From Verrucomicrobiales bacterium (GTDB lineage: Bacteria > Verrucomicrobiota > Verrucomicrobiia > Limisphaerales > UBA1096), in the NCBI GenBank assembly GCA_002721375.1, contig PBKH01000060.1, positions 33,815 through 40,412 of the forward strand: a stretch of DNA of 6,598 bases. The letters are read 5' to 3'. A program made the position numbers and the translations under genes. The notes under the pieces are model-generated. The model was not told the DNA's origin. It made no database searches and worked only from the letters and a program-made list of their open reading frames with translations. Positions 1 to 6,598 of this stretch are shown here, piece after piece; position 1 is the stretch's first letter, and each line of letters starts with the position of its first letter.

Positions 1-1070
1 ATGTACGAGAGCTGCTGGACATGGAACGTGTTGATCTTGGAAATCTTGTCGAGTTTTACACGGTCATTCTGGTGGTGCGATAGTGAGTGGTGTCCCTCAT
101 TCACGCCAATCTGACGATAGCTGCGGTTTGAGCCGGCGTTGGCCAGCATGAAAGTAGAAACGCGCGTGACATCAGTCTGGAACGCTAGAATCATCATGTC
201 CCCCATCAGGCGGATATGTTCCTCGTAGATACGCGGGACACCTTCTGGTTTTTCGATGCCAGCTAGAACATTCGGACGCAGGATACTTTCTCCCTCGGCC
301 CGTTCGATACGCTGCTCGATCTCTCGAACCGCGGTGAGATATTCGTCAAGTTTCATGCGGTCATTGCCGCTGACTTTCCCCGAGAGTGACTTGGCATCTT
401 CCAGTACGAAATCGAGGATGCTCTTCCGATAACGCTGGCGCCGGGCTAGGCTCTCATCGCGTTGACCTTTGGAGTCGTTGCCAAAGAGGCGCTCAAAAAC
501 CAGCCGCGGATTAGTCTCCTTGGCCATAGGTGTGGTGGCATCCCGCCAGGAAATATTGTTCGAATAGGCGCAACTGTAACCTGAATCGCATTTACCGGAT
601 TGACGCCCCGGCTCGGTGCCCAACTCAAGCGATGCAAATCGAGTCTTGTGGCCGATTTTCTTTGCGGCAAATTGATCCACGGAAACCCCAGCACGAATCT
701 CCGAACCTTGGCTTTTTAGCGGCTGTACACCGGTCAGGAATACACCAGCACAACGGGCATGATCACCCGCGCCGTCGCCGTTGGCCCGACCCTTGTCTTG
801 GGTCAAACCGCTGAGAACTGTCAAGTCGCGTTTCACCGGCGAAAGCGGCTTGAGAATGCGCGGCAAATCGTAGTGAGCACCGGTGGCAGTCGGCTTCCAT
901 TCCTGCAGATGGACACCGTTTGGGACGAACATGAATGCCATGCGAACCGGCGGCTGTGCGTTGGCACTAGCCACTGCCTTCACCGGGGACATGCTCTCTA
1001 ACATTGGAAGTGATATCGCAGCCCCAAGTCCTTTCAAAAAGGTTCTCCTATGAATGTGACTTTTACTCAT
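1..1070 (-). CDS. DUF1552 family exported protein (3' end beyond left edge)
   Basis: The minus-strand frame is open without a stop from the ATG at 1070 to the left edge, giving 356 complete codons. It carries a twin-arginine signal, RRTFLKG at residues 8-14, followed by a short hydrophobic stretch, so export by Tat in folded form is likely. Family-like motifs are GDHARCAGVFLTG (102-114), CDSGYSCAY (161-169, with C161 and C167) followed by ISW, and a histidine-rich HHSLSHH (327-333). DUF1552 proteins are usually somewhat over 400 residues, so roughly the last fifth is missing. Its start overlaps the end of the DUF1592 gene by 8 bp (ATGAGTAA), which implies translational coupling; only a weak AAAGAAG lies directly before the ATG. 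The pair is common in Planctomycetota and Verrucomicrobiota. The biochemical activity is not established; the His-rich motif makes a metal-dependent hydrolase fold conceivable, but that is inference. The family call is confident, the function is not. Confidence 0.9.
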   Translation of the reverse strand, partial: MSKSHIHRRTFLKGLGAAISLPMLESMSPVKAVASANAQPPVRMAFMFVPNGVHLQEWKPTATGAHYDLPRILKPLSPVKRDLTVLSGLTQDKGRANGDGAGDHARCAGVFLTGVQPLKSQGSEIRAGVSVDQFAAKKIGHKTRFASLELGTEPGRQSGKCDSGYSCAYSNNISWRDATTPMAKETNPRLVFERLFGNDSKGQRDESLARRQRYRKSILDFVLEDAKSLSGKVSGNDRMKLDEYLTAVREIEQRIERAEGESILRPNVLAGIEKPEGVPRIYEEHIRLMGDMMILAFQTDVTRVSTFMLANAGSNRSYRQIGVNEGHHSLSHHQNDRVKLDKISKINTFHVQQLSY

Positions 1071-3432
1071 CTTCTTTGTTTTGCATGTTGCTAAACCTAA
1101 ACGGCTTGCTATTGACCACGCCATTGAGAAGCGCAGTGAACCTGTAATTATTCGACTTCAATTCCCGGCAGATTTCATCGACCGCACATTTGTCGAAATA
1201 CTCCAAACCACGCCCAAGTGCAAAAGTTAGCAGATTTTCACTCAACGTGCGAATAAAAGTTTCACGTGATTTCAGCACATTCTTGAGTCCATCCGGACCA
1301 TTGATTGTCTCGCCTGTTGGCAATTCGCCGGATGGGTCAATTGGGAATTTGCCATCAAAATCGCGCCATGCGCCAATGCCATCAAAATTCTCCAGCGCGA
1401 AACCGAGCGGATCCATCTTGGAATGGCAAGTAGCGCATTCGGTTTTTTCACGATGGTTTTCCAGCCGCTCGCGAAGCGAACCGCTGGTGATTGCTTGCTC
1501 ATTTTCTTCGAGCTCTTCCACGTCCGGAGGGGGGGGCGGGGGCGGGGTACCTAGGATCTGTTCGAGAATCCACTTGCCTCGCATAACCGGCGAGGTTCGG
1601 GTGGGGTTGGAAGTGATTGTCAAGATGCTGGCTTGAGTCAGGATTCCTCCGCGGCCACTTTCCTTCGCTAAACTGACTCGCTGAAATTCCTCTCCTTCCA
1701 CCCCATCGATGCCATAGTGCTTGGCCAAGCGCTCGTTAAGGTAAGTGAAGTCTGAATCGATCAACTCTATTACGCTTCGGTCCTCGCGCATCAATGCTCC
1801 AAAAAACATTTCGGTCTCCCGCTTCATTGCCCGACCTAACGCATTGTCAAACGTGGGGAAGCTACCCGGGTCCGGCGTCACACTGCTCAAGTTGCGAATC
1901 TGCAACCATTGCCCGGCGAAGTTTTCGATCAGCGCATTTGACTTTGGATCGGCAACCATCCTGCTAATCTGATCCTGCATCACGTCTGGGTTGGACAATT
2001 CGCCGCGCTCGGCCAAGTGGCGGAGTTCTTCGTCCGGCATACTGCTCCAGATGAAATAGGAGAGCCGTGATGCCAGTTCCCAGTCGGTCAGTTCACGGAA
2101 CGTTTCGTCCCCTCTTGGCCGCGTATCCAATTCCCAGCGAAACAAAAAGTGGGGTGAAACAAGGATAGCCTGGACAGCCAGTTGCATGCCCTGCTCGAAA
2201 GAACCACCATCAGCCAATGCCATATCAACAAATGTCAGAAGCCGGTTGATTTCCTTTTCTGAAACCGGACGGCGAAATGCTTTTTCCGCAAACTGTGCCA
2301 AGGATTGGCGACCGACTTCGCGTGTTTCTGTCGCGTTTGGCTGCCGGACAATCACACGCCGATGAGACTCAGGCAAATCCGGCTGAGGGGCATCAAGTGG
2401 ACCAATCATCTTTGTGCCACGAATGAAAAGATTTCGGTCGCCACGAAGCGCCGGGTCGGGTGAATCATTGTTCACGTAATTGTTAATGTAGGCGATAGAA
2501 ATACGGTGATTGCCCCTGCCCGGCTTTAGCTTCACTATGAAGTTGTGCTGCTTTTCCTCGGTGATTTTTACCTCAAACGTCTTTACCGGCTTGCCGTCGA
2601 GAGCCACCTGCAGCTTGGGCAATTCCGTACCAGCAAGAGTTGCATATGCATCGATCTGTAAAAGGTATTCGGCGTCCGTCCTGAAAGGGTAACGGATAAC
2701 GATACTGCCCTCGCGGAATAATCCCCAGAGGTTGTCGTTCTCGATGCGTACCGCCTCGTCATTGCTGCGAGTTCCCCATTTCTTGGTGCGTATGACATCC
2801 TCAGGAGGAAACGGCAGGATGTCTGTTCGAATCGCTTTTTCCGAGATCTCCTCCGCGGCGCGTAAATATTTCTCCATCAGGATCGGTGATATCGAGAGCA
2901 CGTCTCCGATGTTGTCGAAGCCGTAGCCTACCTCGTCGTTCGGAAAATCTGAGGCTGGCTGATAATCCACGCCAAACAGGTCACGGATGGTATTGTTGTA
3001 CTCGTATCGGTTTAGCCGGCGCAACGTAACTCGGCCAGGATTTAGAGGGACGTCCGGGTTTGAACAATCAAACTTGGCCAATTCTCCGTCGATAAACTCT
3101 GTCAGCAAAATCCGTTGATTCTCTGTGGGCTGTTTTTTATTTTCTGGGGGCATTTCACGATGCCTCAACATCTCACTGACGCGTTCCCATGCGCGCCCGT
3201 CCTTGAAGAAATCAGGACTTGTACCAAAAGCCTCAAGATTTAATTCAGCCTTAGCCCGCTCGTTACCATGGCAGCCGAAGCAGAAATCCTTCATGATTGG
3301 GAGAATGTCTCGGTTAAATTTTTCTTGGCTGACTGCCTCACTGATTGGCTGGGATTCCTTAGCTAATAAAAGCGATTGACCAAAGACTATGGCCAGTAGA
3401 AAAAAAACAATTATGTGCAATTTCGGAACCAT
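1063..3432 (-). CDS. PSCyt1/DUF1592 multidomain c-type cytochrome-like protein
   Basis: This is a 789-residue exported protein. The frame extends upstream to a TTG at 3486, but the ATG at 3432 is preferred because it places a clean Sec signal (VPKLHIIVFFLLAIVF) at the N-terminus. Domains, numbered from this ATG, are: a planctomycete-type cytochrome c domain with CFGCH (C51, C54, H55) and REMPP (M94, a possible axial ligand); DUF1587 about 134-197; a beta-rich carbohydrate-binding-like segment about 210-345; DUF1595 about 377-432; DUF1592 about 446-574; DUF1588 about 594-691, with a seven-proline run and a second haem motif CATCH (C666, C669, H670) followed by MDPLGFALENFD; and DUF1585 about 707-779. 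Length and domain order fit a full-length family member. Haem attachment would occur outside the cytoplasmic membrane. The exact reaction is unknown; redox chemistry linked to carbohydrate breakdown is often suggested. A 91-bp gap separates it from the peptidase gene upstream, and it overlaps the DUF1552 gene by 8 bp. No Shine-Dalgarno sequence is apparent. Confidence 0.93.
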   Translation of the reverse strand: MVPKLHIIVFFLLAIVFGQSLLLAKESQPISEAVSQEKFNRDILPIMKDFCFGCHGNERAKAELNLEAFGTSPDFFKDGRAWERVSEMLRHREMPPENKKQPTENQRILLTEFIDGELAKFDCSNPDVPLNPGRVTLRRLNRYEYNNTIRDLFGVDYQPASDFPNDEVGYGFDNIGDVLSISPILMEKYLRAAEEISEKAIRTDILPFPPEDVIRTKKWGTRSNDEAVRIENDNLWGLFREGSIVIRYPFRTDAEYLLQIDAYATLAGTELPKLQVALDGKPVKTFEVKITEEKQHNFIVKLKPGRGNHRISIAYINNYVNNDSPDPALRGDRNLFIRGTKMIGPLDAPQPDLPESHRRVIVRQPNATETREVGRQSLAQFAEKAFRRPVSEKEINRLLTFVDMALADGGSFEQGMQLAVQAILVSPHFLFRWELDTRPRGDETFRELTDWELASRLSYFIWSSMPDEELRHLAERGELSNPDVMQDQISRMVADPKSNALIENFAGQWLQIRNLSSVTPDPGSFPTFDNALGRAMKRETEMFFGALMREDRSVIELIDSDFTYLNERLAKHYGIDGVEGEEFQRVSLAKESGRGGILTQASILTITSNPTRTSPVMRGKWILEQILGTPPPPPPPDVEELEENEQAITSGSLRERLENHREKTECATCHSKMDPLGFALENFDGIGAWRDFDGKFPIDPSGELPTGETINGPDGLKNVLKSRETFIRTLSENLLTFALGRGLEYFDKCAVDEICRELKSNNYRFTALLNGVVNSKPFRFSNMQNKEDE

Positions 3433-3523
3433 TGCGCGGTTGAAAACTACTCTAAAAAAAACGTCACCGCACGCTTGTATATTCAAAAACTGACTCTGAA
3501 ATAAGGCTATTTATTGTGTGCAA

Positions 3524-4912
3524 TCAGCGGGGGAGCGTCTCCGGGAGATCGGCGATAACATAGGCCATCACTGCCATAGACGCCACGCAGTAGTTGAATT
3601 CCATCGTATCCAGCTTGTCGATTGTATCTGCGTCTGTGTGGTGGTACCAAAAGTATTTCTCACGATCTACCTCAAGATGCATGACAGGAACGCCACCGCG
3701 CACCAACTTGAGCACATCCGCACCCCGACAGCCTTTGGCAATCCTACCAGCACCGATAGGATCAAGTAATTTGCCAACACCCTGAATAATCTCCATACCT
3801 CTTCCGCTGCCCAAAAAACCAAACCCTGTGGGCTGAAACACACCGGAATCCGACTCAATCGCCAACGTGTGCTTAGCCAAAGCCTTGTCGTGCCTCTGAG
3901 CATACTGGATTGCCCCACGGATACCGTTCTCCTCATTCGTCCAAAGAACCACCCGCACGGTGCGCCTAGGCCGAAGGCCTAGCTTGAGGATTAGCCGCGC
4001 AGCCTCCCACGCAGCAAGACAGCCACCCCCATCATCCATGGCTCCCTGTCCGACATCCCAAGAGTCGATGTGCCCACTCACAATTACAATCTCTTCTGGA
4101 TTCTCATAACCAGGAATCTCGGCGATCACATTACGCGAGATGCCATCTGGCAAGGTGTGAGCCTCCATTTTCAACCGAACCTGAAGTTTCTCCCCACGGG
4201 TCGCCATGCGAGTTAACATGTTGGCGTCCTCGAGTGAAAGTGCAGCATGCGGAATTTTTTTCACGCTGTTGACGTACGACATGCCTCCGGTGTGCGGGGT
4301 TTGCATTGAGAACGGACCGACTGAGCGGATCAGACTAGCTACGGCCCCGACACGAGCCGCATGGATCGCCCCCTGAGTGCGCACGATCACGGTCTCGCGA
4401 TACTCGGTGAAAGGCACATTAAAAAGCACGATTTTGCCCTTTGCCTCTGTTGCTCGTTTTTTCAATTCATCAAAACCGCTAACCACTAGCAATTCAGCCA
4501 TGATACCTTCCTTTGGCGTGCCGATACTCCCGCCCAAGCCCAACATAGGCAGCTTACGATAACGAGGTGAGATCATCTCCACAGACTCCTTGCCTCGAAC
4601 CCAACGAGGAACCTTTACTTCTTCACCTCGAACATTATTGAAGCCGTCCTTTTTCATCTCGGCAAGACACCAATCGATGGCATCTTCAAGATTCTTCGAA
4701 CCGGTGAAGCGTGGGCCGAAGGTGTCGCACATCTCAGCCAGCCGAGCGAAACCGAACACGCTATTTGTCGCTGCCTGTGTCAAACGCTGGGCCTCTGCCT
4801 GATAATCGTCGGGCGTATTACCTGCTGCTAGACCACCTGCAACACCGAAACCAAATGCCAGCAAAATCCATACTCGTTGAAAAAAATCCTTCAAACCACT
4901 CATCCTCATCAT
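3524..4912 (-). CDS. Exported M28 metallopeptidase, carboxypeptidase Q-like
   Basis: This is a 462-residue zinc peptidase. The ATG at 4912 is chosen over the upstream TTG at 4969 because GGAG lies five bases before it and it shares an ATGA overlap with the preceding frame; ATGs at 4909 and 4903 also remain possible. The N-terminus holds a hydrophobic signal segment (VWILLAFGFGVAGGLAAG). The M28 dinuclear zinc site is complete: GHIDSWDVGQGAMDDGGG with H281 and D293, TNEEN with catalytic-position E327 and ligand E328, ESD with D355, and HHTDADT with H425. The spacing of these residues matches human carboxypeptidase Q as I recall it, and FGPRFTGSKNLE, LGLGGSIGTP, SLIRSV and the C-terminal VIADLPETLPR also resemble that enzyme. 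A PA-like insert fits residues about 120-270. The likely reaction is hydrolysis of unsubstituted dipeptides outside the cytoplasm. The family is certain; the exact specificity is inferred. Confidence 0.93.
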   Translation of the reverse strand: MMRMSGLKDFFQRVWILLAFGFGVAGGLAAGNTPDDYQAEAQRLTQAATNSVFGFARLAEMCDTFGPRFTGSKNLEDAIDWCLAEMKKDGFNNVRGEEVKVPRWVRGKESVEMISPRYRKLPMLGLGGSIGTPKEGIMAELLVVSGFDELKKRATEAKGKIVLFNVPFTEYRETVIVRTQGAIHAARVGAVASLIRSVGPFSMQTPHTGGMSYVNSVKKIPHAALSLEDANMLTRMATRGEKLQVRLKMEAHTLPDGISRNVIAEIPGYENPEEIVIVSGHIDSWDVGQGAMDDGGGCLAAWEAARLILKLGLRPRRTVRVVLWTNEENGIRGAIQYAQRHDKALAKHTLAIESDSGVFQPTGFGFLGSGRGMEIIQGVGKLLDPIGAGRIAKGCRGADVLKLVRGGVPVMHLEVDREKYFWYHHTDADTIDKLDTMEFNYCVASMAVMAYVIADLPETLPR

Positions 4913-5121
4913 GACAACTCCAATCCCTTCTTTGAAAAAGCAGGAAGCAAGCTGAATATGCTTGGCCAAACGCTATAGTCGAAGTCCTCAGCCAGCCATT
5001 CCCCAGGCATTGGCGTACCCTTCAGGTATCTCCAGTCCGAGCCGCGGTTCAATAGCACCTCAGCTTGGCCAAGCGACACAAAAGCCAACAGAAAAATAAA
5101 TGGCGGAAATTTCCAGACCAA
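4909..5121 (-). pseudogene. N-terminal remnant of a secreted protein (truncated gene)
   Basis: This 70-codon frame starts at a TTG (5121) without a visible Shine-Dalgarno sequence. Residues 1-20 form a signal peptide (FPPFIFLLAFVSLGQA, then E21). Residues 21-54 contain GSDWRYLKGT and EWLAEDFDYSVWPS. That pattern (GS-WRYLKGT, then W, DFD-S-W) resembles the N-terminal beta-sandwich opening seen in large secreted Verrucomicrobiota and Planctomycetota proteins with lamin-tail, CotH or phosphoesterase domains. In those proteins the W is normally followed by G-, P- and Y-rich sequence and hundreds more residues; here the similarity stops near position 4960 and an unrelated tail leads to a TGA. I see no continuation in the other minus frames. 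It lies 6 bp after the PHP gene, in the same frame as that gene, and overlaps the peptidase ATG by 4 bp. It may be a deletion remnant, or less likely a small secreted protein that is still made. Confidence 0.5.
4918..4921 (-). promoter_or_regulatory. Shine-Dalgarno site of the M28 peptidase gene
   Basis: GGAG lies five bases before the ATG at 4912, and this is what decides the start of the peptidase gene. It sits inside the last codons of the preceding short frame, whose TGA (4911-4909) overlaps the ATG as ATGA, so the site would also support coupled re-initiation. It is the only convincing Shine-Dalgarno sequence in the window. Confidence 0.6.
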
Positions 5122-5127
5122 GATGTT

Positions 5128-6369
5128 TTAAAAATTGTCAGGCTTCACCGGCTGGAGCCAAGCGCGTTCGTATTCACCGGCAACATATGGATTTGCTTTC
5201 TTTTTGGACGATAAAATTTCAGCGCGAACGTACAACTCGTCTCCCTTAAACTTGTAACTAGGCTCTAGAGATTGCGATTGGCTAAGAATCTCCCCAATAC
5301 CAGCTTCATTTGGCTTTATTGAATTTCGCTTGTCTATATCATCACTGATCTTGAAGCTTTTGCGGGAGCCTATGAACCAAGTAGTATAGGTCACTCCTAG
5401 TTCCGCTTTAATTTTGAACGAAAATGATTTGCCGTCGCTTTGAATCTCGGAAAGCGTCACTCCACTCGTGGAGTAAAAATCACCCTTTTCCATAGCTGCA
5501 ATTAGGTTGTTGGGCGTAAGCAACTTGGCCTTGACCATTACCCAACCTCGCCCAGTGTTACTTTTACCGACAGCCTGCTGGTGGTAGTTATGCGCATCAT
5601 CTGTAGCCAACCCGAACATCAATGGTAGCTCGTGTACGCCGACGCGGTAGGCATTAATGACGTCCCACATCTGTCCAGTACTGAGATGATCCTTATCGCC
5701 GTAATTATTGACGGCCGGATGGCCGTTGTAGACTTCGAAGAATCGTTCGCCCTTTAATTCGATCATATCCCCAGGCTGTAACGCCCAACCGAAGTTTGGG
5801 TGATTGATATGAGGGAACATCGGCTGACCGGTCGCCTTGCGCTGGGCCAAGACAGCATCGATGTTATTTTGTAAGGTTGCCGCCAAGCCGGCCCCTCCCT
5901 GCGGCGGGATGTGATTCTTGAGATTGGTAGCATTTAAGTGAACCGGCCGGCCCTGGAATTGGTCTGTAATCTCCTCGCTCTGAATTAGCAGGAAGCTTCC
6001 CGGCTCTGTCATTTTCTTCTGATACTCAACAAATGTCTTGAGCCGGACCTGCGGCACACCGTCAACGACCCGATGCTCAACCCACTCTTTGCCGAAATGT
6101 TTGAGGTAACGGTCGAACGCCTTTCGTCCACCAGCATTTTTCTCTAAATGAATCCAGCGCTCCCCCTCAGCCAACACATTGTGGTCGGAGATACCAAGGA
6201 AGTGGTAGCCATTACTTCGGTACCAATCAGCTATCATCTCAGGGTAATCATCACCATCGCTCCATAGGGAATGGGTGTGCAGGTTGCCCTTCCACCATCG
6301 GGTGTCCTGGGCACAGAGAGTGCAAACGGCCAGCGAAAAAAAAGTTGTGAGAATAAATTTGGTTTTCAT
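5128..6369 (-). CDS. Exported PHP-domain metallohydrolase (CehA/McbA-like)
   Basis: This is a 413-residue protein. The frame reaches a TTG at 6411, but the ATG at 6369 is preferred because it opens directly with a signal peptide (MKTKFILTTFFSLAVCTLCA, cleavage probably before Q21). No lipobox is convincing. PHP-fold metal-binding motifs appear in the usual order: NLHTHS-WSDGD (H31, H33, D38), GISDHN (D62, H63), SEEI (E132, E133), VHLNA (H144), HINHPN (H187, H190) and ATDDAH (D257, D258, H260). Residues about 300-413 form a C-terminal beta-rich tail ending in NPYVAGEYERAWLQPV, a pattern that recurs in exported PHP proteins. The family includes phosphoesterases and the carbaryl-type ester and amide hydrolases; the substrate here cannot be predicted. 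No Shine-Dalgarno sequence is visible before the start. It is the first complete gene of the leftward cluster, about 95 bp after the membrane-protein fragment. Confidence 0.9.
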   Translation of the reverse strand: MKTKFILTTFFSLAVCTLCAQDTRWWKGNLHTHSLWSDGDDYPEMIADWYRSNGYHFLGISDHNVLAEGERWIHLEKNAGGRKAFDRYLKHFGKEWVEHRVVDGVPQVRLKTFVEYQKKMTEPGSFLLIQSEEITDQFQGRPVHLNATNLKNHIPPQGGAGLAATLQNNIDAVLAQRKATGQPMFPHINHPNFGWALQPGDMIELKGERFFEVYNGHPAVNNYGDKDHLSTGQMWDVINAYRVGVHELPLMFGLATDDAHNYHQQAVGKSNTGRGWVMVKAKLLTPNNLIAAMEKGDFYSTSGVTLSEIQSDGKSFSFKIKAELGVTYTTWFIGSRKSFKISDDIDKRNSIKPNEAGIGEILSQSQSLEPSYKFKGDELYVRAEILSSKKKANPYVAGEYERAWLQPVKPDNF

Positions 6370-6463
6370 ATGCTGAAGTGGAAAAGTAGAATCGTAAGTT
6401 TTGATGTTCAAGTTTTCAGTTTGAAAGATGCTTTTTTATTAGTTAGGCGTTTAATAGGATCGC

Positions 6464-6598
6464 TCACTCTCTGGTGGTGAAGACGCTCGCAAGAATAGAT
6501 TCCTTAATTTTCCAAAGAAGTGACATGGTCATCGACACCGGAATAAGCACAAAGGTCAAGAACAGCCATGGTCGGAAATGAATAGCCATGCCCAACAG
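6464..6598 (-). CDS. C-terminal end of an unrecognised membrane protein (partial)
   Basis: From the right edge a minus-strand frame is open for 44 codons to a TGA at 6466-6464. It contains a strongly hydrophobic stretch (PWLFLTFVLIPVSMTMSLLW, residues 10-29) followed by a short polar tail ending in FTTRE. That is the layout of a last transmembrane helix with a short cytoplasmic tail, as in transporters and other polytopic membrane proteins. The family cannot be named from so little. A second frame is also open for about 30 codons, so the choice of frame rests on the hydrophobic pattern. Confidence 0.5.
   Translation of the reverse strand: MLGMAIHFRPWLFLTFVLIPVSMTMSLLWKIKESILASVFTTRE

Noticed and set aside
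530..1001. Two plus-strand open frames and a minus-strand frame at 446-694
   Set aside because: All are antisense or out-of-frame shadows of the DUF1552 gene, whose own frame is continuous and rich in family motifs.
1..1070. Frameshift or decay in the DUF1552 gene, suggested by the absence of a long closed frame there
   Set aside because: Codon-by-codon reading from 1070 to the edge shows one uninterrupted frame; it simply has no stop inside the window.
1190..1636. A 148-codon plus-strand open frame
   Set aside because: It lies wholly opposite the DUF1592 gene, is Ser/Pro-rich low-complexity sequence with a glycine run from the G-tract, and shows no family motif.
3433..3486. TTG start at 3486 for the DUF1592 gene (18 extra residues)
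   Set aside because: It would bury the signal peptide behind a polar leader and has no Shine-Dalgarno sequence; the same reasoning rejects the TTG starts at 4969 and 6411.
3433..3523. Possible promoter or terminator in the gap before the DUF1592 gene (TATACA with TTATTT 17 bases upstream; AAATA/TATTT inverted repeat; T8 run)
   Set aside because: The -35 match is poor, the inverted repeat has only five A/T pairs, and the T8 run does not follow a stem, so none can be supported.
6370..6463. Possible promoter before the PHP gene (TTGAAC with weak TACTTT)
   Set aside because: Both hexamers match poorly and the A/T-rich region gives many such matches by chance.

Overview
The window looks like a piece of a PVC-group genome, most likely Verrucomicrobiota and possibly Planctomycetota. 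The main evidence is a complete DUF1587/DUF1592/DUF1588/DUF1585 c-type cytochrome-like protein followed directly by a DUF1552 protein, a pair typical of those phyla. Shine-Dalgarno signals are sparse, and most genes carry export signals. Base composition is moderate and looks even across the window. I saw no RNA genes, CRISPR arrays, insertion sequences or plasmid functions.

All genes are on the minus strand, so transcription runs from right to left. In that order they are: (1) the last 44 codons of an unrecognised membrane protein, cut by the right edge (6598-6464); (2) an exported PHP-fold metallohydrolase resembling the CehA/McbA group (6369-5128); (3) a 70-codon reading frame that looks like the amputated N-terminus of a larger secreted protein (5121-4909); (4) an exported M28 metallopeptidase closely resembling animal carboxypeptidase Q (4912-3524), sharing an ATGA overlap with the preceding frame; (5) after a 91-bp gap, the large PSCyt1/DUF1592 protein with two CXXCH haem sites (3432-1063); (6) overlapping it by 8 bp, a Tat-exported DUF1552 protein running off the left edge (1070 to <1).

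The tight spacing of genes 2-4 and 5-6 suggests two translationally coupled blocks, perhaps one operon. All complete products are predicted to leave the cytoplasm. Together they look like part of an extracytoplasmic degradative kit: a phosphoesterase-like or amidohydrolase-like PHP enzyme, a dipeptidase, and a haem protein with its usual DUF1552 partner. The common substrate, if there is one, cannot be read from the sequence. The long reading frames of genes 2, 4 and 5 begin at upstream TTG codons, but in each case an internal ATG just before the signal peptide is the better start, and those starts are used here.

The most unusual items are the truncated gene fused to the front of the peptidase, the strong resemblance of that peptidase to animal carboxypeptidase Q, and the seven-proline motif, whose DNA is a G-rich tract with possible G-quadruplex potential.
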